DNA of 64,000 nucleotides from Tolypothrix sp. FACHB-123. GTDB lineage: Bacteria; Cyanobacteriota; Cyanobacteriia; Cyanobacteriales; Nostocaceae. Where the stretch lies: assembly GCF_014697075.1 (NCBI RefSeq), contig NZ_JACJRE010000026.1, positions 1 to 64,000 of the forward strand, written 5' to 3'. Shown piece by piece: positions 56,780 to 64,000 of this stretch; the first letter of the stretch is position 1; every line of letters begins with the position of its first letter. The translations under genes were made by a program, and so were the position numbers. The notes under the pieces are model-generated. The model did not search any database, was not told where the DNA came from, and saw only the letters and a program-made list of their open reading frames with translations.

Positions 56780-57961
56780 ATGAAAGAAGCCTATATAGTA
56801 AGTAGCGTGCGCACGCCTGTAGGAAAAGCGCCACGAGGTACATTACATAATATGCGCCCGGATGATATGGGTGCAGTGGTTGTTAAAGCAGCAATTGAAC
56901 GAGTTAAAGATTTAGAACCTGTATATATTGATGATGTAATAATGGGTTGTGCTTTCCCGGAAGCAGAACAGGGGTTTAATATTGGACGGTTAATCGCCCA
57001 ACGTGCAGGGTTACCTGATTCTGTCGCCGGGATGACTGTGAATCGCTTCTGTGCTTCGGGATTGCAAAGTATTGCGATCGCATCTCAAGCAATTATGGCA
57101 GGACATGCAGAGGTCATTGTTGCTGGTGGTGCGGAATCGATGAGTTTGATTCCAATGGGAGGACATTATTTAGCGCCTAATCCAGACATGATGGTGGATA
57201 TACCCAAGGTTTACTGCACGATGGGGATTACAGCCGAAAATGTCATGCAGCATTACGAAATCTCTCGTCAAGAACAGGATGCTTTTGCGCTGCGTTCACA
57301 CCAAAAGGCTGTGGTTGCTATTAGACAAGGGCGGTTTGCAGAGGAAACTGTACCGCTGACAGTTCAGGAAGTACTCTATGTTGATGGTACTCCCAGAGCG
57401 ATAGAAAAGGTATTGACGGTAGATGAAGGGCCCCGTCCAGATACCAGTCTGGAAGCCTTGATGAAATTGCAGCCTGTATTTCGCATGGGTGGTGCGGTGA
57501 CGGCGGGTAATTCATCGCAAATGTCCGATGGTGCAGCTGCTACAGTGGTGATGAGCGATCGCATGGTGCATATGCTCGATGTCCGTCCAATGGGTAAAAT
57601 GTTAGGTTATGCAGTTGCAGGTGTCGCCCCGGAAATTATGGGTATTGGCCCTGTGGAAGCTGTTCCCAAAGTTTTAAAACAAGTTGGTCTTACTTTAGAC
57701 GATATCGGCTTAGTCGAACTCAACGAAGCCTTTGCGGCTCAAAGTTTAGCTGTAATTCGCAAACTCGGACTTAATGAAGAGATTGTTAATGTTAACGGTG
57801 GTGCGATCGCTTTGGGACATCCCCTCGGTTGTACTGGTGCAAAACTTACAGCTACCTTATTTCACGAAATGAAACGGCGTAGCGTCCGTTATGGTTTGGT
57901 GACGATGTGTGTAGGCGGGGGAATGGGTGCTGCGGCGGTGTTTGAGAATTTGATGATTTAA
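56780..57961 (+). CDS. fadA: Acetyl-CoA acyltransferase (3-ketoacyl-CoA thiolase, FadA-type)
   Basis: A 393-residue thiolase with all catalytic residues: Cys in [12 protein letters not shown], His in [17 protein letters not shown] and the second Cys in [11 protein letters not shown]. Motifs GGAESMS and ELNEAFAAQ are typical. It performs the last step of beta-oxidation, cleaving 3-ketoacyl-CoA to acetyl-CoA. Biosynthetic thiolase activity cannot be excluded from sequence, but the neighbours argue for degradation. GGTGGGAG precedes the ATG at good spacing. Confidence 0.92.
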   Translation: MKEAYIVSSVRTPVGKAPRGTLHNMRPDDMGAVVVKAAIERVKDLEPVYIDDVIMGCAFPEAEQGFNIGRLIAQRAGLPDSVAGMTVNRFCASGLQSIAIASQAIMAGHAEVIVAGGAESMSLIPMGGHYLAPNPDMMVDIPKVYCTMGITAENVMQHYEISRQEQDAFALRSHQKAVVAIRQGRFAEETVPLTVQEVLYVDGTPRAIEKVLTVDEGPRPDTSLEALMKLQPVFRMGGAVTAGNSSQMSDGAAATVVMSDRMVHMLDVRPMGKMLGYAVAGVAPEIMGIGPVEAVPKVLKQVGLTLDDIGLVELNEAFAAQSLAVIRKLGLNEEIVNVNGGAIALGHPLGCTGAKLTATLFHEMKRRSVRYGLVTMCVGGGMGAAAVFENLMI

Positions 57962-57967
57962 TTTTCT

Positions 57968-58080
57968 TTTTTTAACGCAGAGGGGCGCGAAGGTTAGCGC
58001 AAAGTTACGCGGAGGGTTTTTAAGGAAGATTTGCTCTTACTCTCTGCGCCTCTGTGCCTCTGGGTGAGATTTTACAACCT
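57968..58080. repeat. AACGCAGAGG-type dispersed repeat
   Basis: AACGCAGAGGGGCGCGAAGG is followed by a spacer and then CTCTGCGCCTCTGTGCCTCT, which forms an imperfect inverted repeat between the fadA- and fadE-type genes. It is a common Nostocales intergenic repeat with no coding role. Confidence 0.65.
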
Positions 58081-58103
58081 TTATTTATATGGGTGAAAGC
58101 ATA

Positions 58104-60545
58104 ATGAACTTTATTCATCCAATCATAATAGTTTCAACGCTAGTTTTTCTATTACTATTGCTTGGTTATATCGGTGTTCCTTTGTGGGTTTGGTCGCTTT
58201 ATTTTGCAGCATTACTAGTAACTGTTCGCGCCCCTATTTGGACTTGGGTGATTTTTGGTGCGATCGCTCTTATTTTCAATATCCCAATTATCCGCCAAAA
58301 TATCATCACATCACCGTTAATCAAAGCTATTAAAGCCTTTAACTTATTACCCAAAATCTCTGATACTGAACGCGCAGCTATTGAAGCGGGTAATGTTTGG
58401 GTAGATGGGGAATTCTTCTCAGGTAAACCAAATTTTCAAAGAATTAATCAAGAACCATATCCTTTAGTTACACCAGAATTGCAAGCGTTTCTTGATGGCC
58501 CCGTTGAACAGGTTTGTCGCATGGTGAGTGATTGGGAAATTTACCGTCGCAAAGATTTACCGCCGGAAGTTTGGGATTATCTCAAACAAGAACGCTTTTT
58601 AGGGATGATGATTCCCCAAGAGTATGGCGGTTTGGGATTTTCTAATTTCGCCTACAGTAATGTGATGACTAAATTAGCATCGCGTTCTTTTACTCATGTT
58701 GCAACTGTGGGCGTAACTAACTCATTAGGCCCTGCAAAATTATTACTCCGCTACGGAACAGAAGAACAGAAAAATTATTACCTACCCCGTCTCGCTAGGG
58801 GTGAGGAAATTCCTTGTTTTGCGCTAACAGAACCGACAGCGGGGTCAGATGCAGCTAGTATTAAGTCAGAAGGAACGGTATTTAGAGGTGATGATGGGAA
58901 ACTGTATCTCAGGTTGAATTGGAAGAAACGATATATTACCTTAGCTGCGATCGCAACTCTTTTAGGACTAGCTTTTAAATTACGCGACCCGGAAAATTAC
59001 TTAGGCAAAGGTAAAGAAGTTGGCATTACCTGCGTTTTAATCCCCACGGACACACCAGGCGTAATTATGGGTAGAAGACATGACCCAATGGGTGTGCCTT
59101 TTTACAATTCTCCTACAGAAGGACATAACGTTATTATTCCTGTTGAGCAAATTATCGGCGGTGTGGAACAGGCTGGTAATGGCTGGAAAATGTTGATGCA
59201 AAGTCTAGCCGCAGGTAGGGGAATTAGCTTCCCGGCTAGTTGTACGGGTGTGGCGAAGTTAGTAGCGAGAGTTACCAGCGCCCATGCTGTGGTACGACAA
59301 CAATTTGGTTTATCGATAGGTCGGTTTGAAGGTGTGGAAGAACCTTTAGCGAGAATTGGCGGTTTGACCTACTTAATGGAAGCAGCGCGAACTTATACCT
59401 GTGGTGCGGTAGATAAAGGCGAACAACCTGCGGTAATTTCTGCGATCGCCAAATACAGTTTGACGGAAATTTCCCGCAAAATCATCAACGATGGTATGGA
59501 TATTATGGGCGGTGCGGGAATTTGCCGAGGCCCCAGAAATTTATTGGCAAATATTTATACAGCAACTCCAATTTCCATTACCGTCGAAGGTGCAAATATT
59601 CTCACCCGCACCTTGATGATTTTTGGACAAGGGGCGATTCGCTGTCATCCTTATGTTTATCAGGAAATTACAGCCCTAAGTCAATCAGATGTGACTGCTT
59701 TTGATCAAGCTTTCTGGCATCATTTAGGGTTGACGGTGCGTAATACTTTCCGCGCCAAACTTCTCTATCTTACCCGTGGGAATTTAGCAGCTTCACCAGT
59801 GTCAGGTGCGACAGCTAAATATTACCGCAAATTACAGTGGGCTGCTGCTACCTTTGCCTTACTGACTGATATTGCCATGTTTTCCTTCGGTGGAACCTTG
59901 AAGCGACGAGAGAAACTGACAGGAAGGTTTGCGGATATTCTCACTTGGATGTACTTAGCTACAGCAACCCTAAGACGTTTTGAAGCCGAAGGACGCAAAG
60001 CGGAAGATTTACCTTTTGTGCATTGGGCGATGCAATATGCTTTTGCGCAGATGCAGGAAGCGTTTGAGGGGATTTTCCAAAATTTATTTGTACCAGTATT
60101 AGGTAATTTCTTGACTTGGTGGTGGCGACTTAATCCCATTGGTTCATTACCTGATGACAAACTTGGTGCTGAAGTTGCGCATAAATTACAAACTCCTGGA
60201 CAAATACGCGATCGCCTCACCGCAGGTATTCATATTCCCCGCAGCAGCGATGAAGCATTAGGACGTTTGGAAAAAGCTTTTACCTTGTTATCCCAAGCTG
60301 AACCACTACTCAAAACTATCAAAAATGCTAGCCATGCAGGGAAATTACCACAGCTAAAACCCGATGAGTTAATTTCCGCAGCCTTGAAAGCTGGGGTAAT
60401 TAGCGAGAAAGATGTTGAACTCATCTGTGAAGCTGAATTTGCCCGTAATGATGCGATTCAAGTAGATTCGTTTAGCTTAGAGGAGTATATGCAAGGAAGT
60501 CAAAGCTTTGGAGATAAAGTAATTAAACCACAGATCCTTTTCTAG
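58104..60545 (+). CDS. fadE: Acyl-CoA dehydrogenase, FadE-type
   Basis: An 813-residue flavoenzyme (818 if the ATG at 58089 is used; GGTGAAAG is well placed for 58104). It has the proteobacterial FadE layout: two or three N-terminal membrane segments, then the FAD-dependent dehydrogenase core (IPQEYGGLGFSNFAYS, CFALTEPTAGSDAASI, GWKMLMQSLAAGRGISFP). The central glycine motif (DGMDIMGGAGICRGP) and a long C-terminal DUF1974-like domain follow. Length equals E. coli FadE (814). It introduces the first double bond. Electrons would need an acceptor not encoded nearby. Confidence 0.9.
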   Translation: MNFIHPIIIVSTLVFLLLLLGYIGVPLWVWSLYFAALLVTVRAPIWTWVIFGAIALIFNIPIIRQNIITSPLIKAIKAFNLLPKISDTERAAIEAGNVWVDGEFFSGKPNFQRINQEPYPLVTPELQAFLDGPVEQVCRMVSDWEIYRRKDLPPEVWDYLKQERFLGMMIPQEYGGLGFSNFAYSNVMTKLASRSFTHVATVGVTNSLGPAKLLLRYGTEEQKNYYLPRLARGEEIPCFALTEPTAGSDAASIKSEGTVFRGDDGKLYLRLNWKKRYITLAAIATLLGLAFKLRDPENYLGKGKEVGITCVLIPTDTPGVIMGRRHDPMGVPFYNSPTEGHNVIIPVEQIIGGVEQAGNGWKMLMQSLAAGRGISFPASCTGVAKLVARVTSAHAVVRQQFGLSIGRFEGVEEPLARIGGLTYLMEAARTYTCGAVDKGEQPAVISAIAKYSLTEISRKIINDGMDIMGGAGICRGPRNLLANIYTATPISITVEGANILTRTLMIFGQGAIRCHPYVYQEITALSQSDVTAFDQAFWHHLGLTVRNTFRAKLLYLTRGNLAASPVSGATAKYYRKLQWAAATFALLTDIAMFSFGGTLKRREKLTGRFADILTWMYLATATLRRFEAEGRKAEDLPFVHWAMQYAFAQMQEAFEGIFQNLFVPVLGNFLTWWWRLNPIGSLPDDKLGAEVAHKLQTPGQIRDRLTAGIHIPRSSDEALGRLEKAFTLLSQAEPLLKTIKNASHAGKLPQLKPDELISAALKAGVISEKDVELICEAEFARNDAIQVDSFSLEEYMQGSQSFGDKVIKPQILF

Positions 60546-60620
60546 GAGCACGGCACCGACAATCTTCTGGTATGTACAATCATCTTACTGATGCCGTGCC
60601 CCTACCGCGTGGTCTATTTA
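60546..60620. repeat. Inverted repeat between convergent genes
   Basis: GAGCACGGCA (60547) and TGCCGTGCCCC (60591-60601) form an 8-9 bp stem over a loop of about 35 bases. It resembles the CACGGCAGTGCCGTGCC elements at 129 and 47540. It could serve as a bidirectional terminator. Confidence 0.55.
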
Positions 60621-60672
60621 CCTAAAAATTGCTGTAATTGGGCGATCGCTTCTTTGTGAAAATGGAATGATA

Positions 60673-61068
60673 CTATGTAGTTGGCTCAGACTTAACAGCC
60701 GCCTGCTCTGCACCAGTTTTTATCCGAGTGTTAGTGCCTTTGCGAATGCGATCGCTCTTACGCACACCACCAGCCTTGACATATTCGGCGCTGTCTTTGC
60801 CGTATTTGCCTGCAACTGACATCAGCATATTTTCACACAAAACGCTCAAGCTTTTTTCTAGCTGTTCAATATCAGTTCTAGAAGCATCAATTACAGACAG
60901 AGCATTGTTGTGGGTGTTGAGCTTGTTGCGTAATTGCTCAATTTGTTGTTGCATATTTTGCAGGTTGTTAGAATCGCCAAAGTTAAGATTCGGATCGATA
61001 GTTTGCATTCCAGAAACTCTCTGTTGAGCTTTTTCAAGAATGCGAGATGAACGTTTGGGTAGGGTCAT
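60673..61068 (-). CDS. Small conserved-looking coiled-coil protein of unknown function
   Basis: A 131-residue protein with no recognised family. The centre (NLQNMQQQIEQLRNKLNTHNNALSVIDASRTDIEQLEKSLSVL) is a predicted coiled coil. The C-terminus is basic (GGVRKSDRIRKGTNTRIKTG) and could bind nucleic acid. CATCAGGAGTATAATCT before the ATG contains a good AGGAG ribosome site, which supports a real gene. It stands alone. Confidence 0.6.
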   Translation of the reverse strand: MTLPKRSSRILEKAQQRVSGMQTIDPNLNFGDSNNLQNMQQQIEQLRNKLNTHNNALSVIDASRTDIEQLEKSLSVLCENMLMSVAGKYGKDSAEYVKAGGVRKSDRIRKGTNTRIKTGAEQAAVKSEPTT

Positions 61069-61320
61069 AGATTATACTCCTGATGAAATTTTCTCGTACA
61101 GCACGGCGTAAAAAAATCAACTTTGTTTTGAATTTTGAACTTCGCTTCGCAGTACTACTGTTAGCTTGTCTTAAAACAGCAATATTCCGGCTCAGGGAAA
61201 ATCACAAATATTTGGCTTTTTTTAACAATTATTTAGGAATAAATTCTGTAATTATGCGTAATCGATAGCGATCGCCCCTTGGAGTTCCCCAACTTGGTGC
61301 AGTCTCTTAGCGCAGAAAAT

Positions 61321-61617
61321 CAACTCGTTGGTTATGAATGCGATCGCCTTCTCTATGAATGAGTACTCATTGATAGACAACCCGATCACGTTGGTCATGA
61401 ATGCGATCGCCTTCTCTATGGATGGGAACTCATTGATAGACAACCCGATCACGTTGGTTATGAATGTGATCGCCTTCTCTATGGATGAGCGCTCATTGAT
61501 AGACAACCCGATCACATTGGTTATGAATGCGATCGCCTTCTCTATGGATGAGCGCTCATTGATAGACAACCCGATCACATTGGTTATGAATGCGATCGCC
61601 TTCTCTATGGATGAGGT
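61321..61617. repeat. 63-bp tandem repeat, about 4.7 copies
   Basis: Units start at 61372, 61435, 61498 and 61561, with a partial one before. Each unit contains an ATGAATGCGATCGCCTT block with a HIP1 octamer (mutated in one copy) and a GATAGACAACCCGATCAC block. The unit divides into three 21-base parts that resemble each other weakly (end in TT), so the 63-mer may be a higher-order form of a 21-mer. Both strands stay open through it, but no protein is credible. Confidence 0.92.
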
Positions 61618-61712
61618 AATTTTTGGAAAGAAGGCTGATTTGGTGTAGATGCTGCATCGGCTGGTGATAGAAATCGCAGTGAAGAGATGGAGTGCGAATC
61701 TTACAAGGTTAA

Positions 61713-61820
61713 GCGATCGCATTTTCTGAGTAGTGAACCGCGATCGCATTTTGTTGAGCAGAGATCGCATTTTCTGGAGTAGTGAACAGCGATCGCATTT
61801 TGTCGAGCAGTGATCGCACT
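61713..61820. repeat. Imperfect dimeric repeat rich in GATCGCATTTT
   Basis: Five GATCGCA cores are spaced alternately about 27 and 23 bases apart, each followed by TTTTCT(G)GAGTAGTGAAC or TTTTGTYGAGCAG. The period is about 50 bases, with two copies. Several cores are HIP1 octamers. It lies downstream of the large repeat-protein gene. Confidence 0.75.
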
Positions 61821-61897
61821 CAATACTTTTGAGACTAGATGAATAGTACCAATTATTCACAATTACACCACTAAACCTGTAAATTACGAATTACGAA

Positions 61898-64000
61898 TTA
61901 TTTCCACCATCGCGCTACATCTATAATGGCACGGGCAATTTCTGCCGTTGCAACTTCACCACCTAATGCAAAGATAACTGGAAACAATGCCTTGATATCT
62001 GACAGTAAATTAGGGCGAGTGCGAAGAGATAGCTGATGAAGCGTATCTTGCCAGAGGGGGAAAAGTTTAGCAGATGGTATTTGTGACAGACCGGAAGCTA
62101 TGATAGTCAGAGCTTTAGAACGAGAATTTTTATCATAAATTTTTCTTGCCGCAGTCAGCGCTTCTGGTAACACTTCTGGTGTTTTATTAGCTATCGAACT
62201 TAGGACATCGGCCAGATTTGACTCATCCTGAATCGCCCTTGCTATAGTCAGCGCTTCTGGTAAAACTTCCGGTATTTTGTTGGCTATCAAACTTAAAGCA
62301 TGAGCGCGATAATAATCATTCTGAGTTGCCCTTGCTGTAGCCAGCGCTTCTGGTAAAACTTCCGGTATTTTGTTGGCTATCAAACTTAAAGCATGAGCGC
62401 GATAATCGTGATCCTCAATTGCTCTTGCAACCGCTAGTACTTCTGGCAATACTTCTGGAAGTCGCTCGGCTATTGTAGAAAGGAGATAGACGCGATCATA
62501 ATGATCTTGAATTTCCTTGGCAGCTGCAAGTATTTCTGGCAAAAAGTGTGGCGGCACTTTTTTGACTATGGTAGCAAGGGTCTGGGCACGTAGATCTTCC
62601 TCCTGAATCGCCTTCGCCGCAGCCAGCGCTTCTGACAATACTTCTGGCAGTTGATCGGCTAAGGCTATCAGAGTAGAGGCACGTAAATTCATTTCCTGAA
62701 TTGCCCTGGCCGCAGCCAGCGCTTCTGGCACTACTTCTGGTACTTTATCGGCTAAGACTACAAGGGCAGAAGCACGTAAATTTGCTTCTTGAATCACCTT
62801 GGCCGTAGTCAGTGCTTCTGGCAATACTTCTGATCGTTTGTCTGCTATTGCTACTATGGTAGAGATGCAAGAATACTCATCCTGAATAGCTCTCGCTGTA
62901 GCAAGAGCTTCTGGCAAAATTTCTGGTAGTTTATCTGCTAGGTTAGAAAGAGCAGAGGCACGGTAATTTTTATAATGAATCGTCCTGGATGCTGCTAGTG
63001 CTTCAGGTAAAACTTCTGGCAGTTTGTCAGCTATTGCAATTAAAGTAGAAGCACGAAAATAATCATTCTGAATTGCCCTTGATGCAGCCAGAGCTTCGGG
63101 TAAAACTTCTGGTAGTTTGTCGGCTATGGCTTTCAGAGCAAAAGCGCGAGAATTTCTATTCTCAATTGTTCTAGCAGTTGTCAGTGCTTCTTGAAACAGT
63201 TCTGGCAGTTTAGCAGCTAAGGCTATTAACGCAAAAGCACGAGAATTTTTATTCTCAATTGTTCTAGTAGCTGCTAATGCTTCTTGAAACAGTTCTGGTA
63301 GTTGATCTGCTAAAGCTATCAGGGCATCAGCACGAGAATTATTATTCTGGATAGCCCTAGTTGCCGCCAGGGCTTCGGGTAAAACTTCTGGTAGTTTTTT
63401 GGCTATCGCAATTAAGACATCGGTGCGATTTGACTCATTATGAATTGCTCTTACAACCACTAGCGCCTCTAACAACAACTGTGGCGGTAGTTTGTCAATT
63501 AAAGCTCTCAGAACATCAGTGCGATTTGACTCATCTTGAATCGCTTTAGTTGCCGCTAGTACTTCTGGTAACTGCACAGGCGATAGTTTGTTGACTAGAG
63601 CTTTTAAAGCATCAGCGCGAAAATACTCATTCTCAATGGTTGTAGACGTAGCCAATGCTTCTGGCAAAACTTCGGGAAGTTTGCCAACTAATGCACTCAA
63701 AGTATAGACGCGATCTCTCTCATCCTGAATCGCCCTAGCAGTAACGAGTGCTTCTGACAGTGCTAGTCTTTCTAAATTTGGCGGCAAATAGTTGACTAAC
63801 TCTGCAAGGGCATTCACTTTCTCTTTTGGTTCTGGGTTTTGCAGGGCATAAGCTAATCCTTGTTCAGGAGTCCACACCTTTTTTTGAACCAGCGCCACCA
63901 GCAATTTTAATGGTAAATTAGCTGCCAAACTATTAAGAGAAGCCGTAATCAAAGCATAGCGACACTGCAAACTCACCACTAGTGGCAATGTTGACTCATC
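61898..64000 (-). CDS. Helical-repeat protein, C-terminal part, probably the sensor end of a STAND/NLR-like protein (partial)
   Basis: The frame stays open to the window edge, so the N-terminus is missing; the TTG at 63988 is not a convincing start. About 18 repeats of 31-33 residues follow the pattern ALIALADKLPEVLPEALAA-R-IQ-xxxR, predicted to be paired helices of HEAT or TPR-like type. The end (LRTRPNLLSDIKALFPVIFALGG..ATAEIARAIIDVARWW) resembles a C-terminal block I recall from cyanobacterial NACHT/NB-ARC-type proteins. The nucleotide-binding core would lie outside the window, so the function is inferred. Two consecutive repeats at about 62250-62400 are almost identical in DNA. Confidence 0.75.
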   Translation of the reverse strand, partial: DESTLPLVVSLQCRYALITASLNSLAANLPLKLLVALVQKKVWTPEQGLAYALQNPEPKEKVNALAELVNYLPPNLERLALSEALVTARAIQDERDRVYTLSALVGKLPEVLPEALATSTTIENEYFRADALKALVNKLSPVQLPEVLAATKAIQDESNRTDVLRALIDKLPPQLLLEALVVVRAIHNESNRTDVLIAIAKKLPEVLPEALAATRAIQNNNSRADALIALADQLPELFQEALAATRTIENKNSRAFALIALAAKLPELFQEALTTARTIENRNSRAFALKAIADKLPEVLPEALAASRAIQNDYFRASTLIAIADKLPEVLPEALAASRTIHYKNYRASALSNLADKLPEILPEALATARAIQDEYSCISTIVAIADKRSEVLPEALTTAKVIQEANLRASALVVLADKVPEVVPEALAAARAIQEMNLRASTLIALADQLPEVLSEALAAAKAIQEEDLRAQTLATIVKKVPPHFLPEILAAAKEIQDHYDRVYLLSTIAERLPEVLPEVLAVARAIEDHDYRAHALSLIANKIPEVLPEALATARATQNDYYRAHALSLIANKIPEVLPEALTIARAIQDESNLADVLSSIANKTPEVLPEALTAARKIYDKNSRSKALTIIASGLSQIPSAKLFPLWQDTLHQLSLRTRPNLLSDIKALFPVIFALGGEVATAEIARAIIDVARWWK

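Noticed and set aside
61083-61268. 61-codon plus-strand ORF
   Set aside because: It overlaps the 5' leader of the small minus-strand gene, has a composition typical of intergenic DNA and contains the AACTTCGCTTCGCAG repeat.
61252-61860. Minus-strand 202-codon ORF and plus-strand 106-codon ORF over the 63-bp array
   Set aside because: Both are products of the tandem repeat. The flanks have no protein-like composition and no ribosome site.

Overview
The window reads as chromosomal DNA of a filamentous, Nostocales-type cyanobacterium. The evidence is the dense scatter of HIP1 octamers (GCGATCGC), the many large PAS/GAF hybrid kinases, the CHAT, CHASE2, DUF1822 and DUF928 proteins, the palindromic intergenic repeats and the 21-bp minisatellites. 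The genus cannot be fixed from the sequence alone.

Layout. (1) 1-20 kb: a two-component signalling region. It has two giant sensor kinases whose GAF domains resemble bilin-binding cyanobacteriochrome GAFs, two paralogous OmpR-type regulators with REC-wHTH-Hpt-REC-REC architecture (one broken by a one-base frameshift), a decayed remnant of a third, a single-REC protein, a short kinase, tRNA-Val, a TPR-like membrane protein, an SDR and an AI-2E family permease. (2) 20.6-26 kb: a tight membrane/osmotic-stress operon (MscS, DUF2254, DUF2238), a YflT-like stress protein and a free-standing KdpD N-terminal module. (3) 26.3-30.3 kb: a 1329-residue polytopic membrane protein. (4) 30.4-47.3 kb: a cluster of death-protease-like genes. 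It encodes two TPR-CHAT proteins, a CHAT-CHASE2 membrane protein, a Tat-exported caspase-like protein, DUF1822 and DUF928 proteins, and a highly diverged sigma-70-like protein. (5) 47.6-50 kb: a P-loop kinase and an exported protein. (6) 50.5-60.5 kb: a lipase-like hydrolase followed by acyl-CoA synthetase, FadN-type, FadA-type and FadE-type genes, an apparently complete fatty-acid beta-oxidation set, which is unusual for a cyanobacterium. (7) 60.7-64 kb: a small conserved protein, 63-bp tandem repeats, and the C-terminal part of a helical-repeat protein that runs off the window and resembles the sensor end of STAND/NLR-like proteins.

The most interesting observation is a promoter-like motif, AAA-N2-TGCATA-N14-AGARNTA, found with identical spacing upstream of four transcription units of the CHAT/caspase cluster: both TPR-CHAT genes, the sigma-like gene and the caspase gene. 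Read as TGCATA, a 17-base spacer and a RNTAWR element, it has sigma-70-family promoter geometry. This suggests that the cluster is one regulon, possibly driven by the sigma-like protein it encodes.

All six places where genes converge carry a palindromic or inverted repeat. Several repeat elements have also entered coding sequence in frame.
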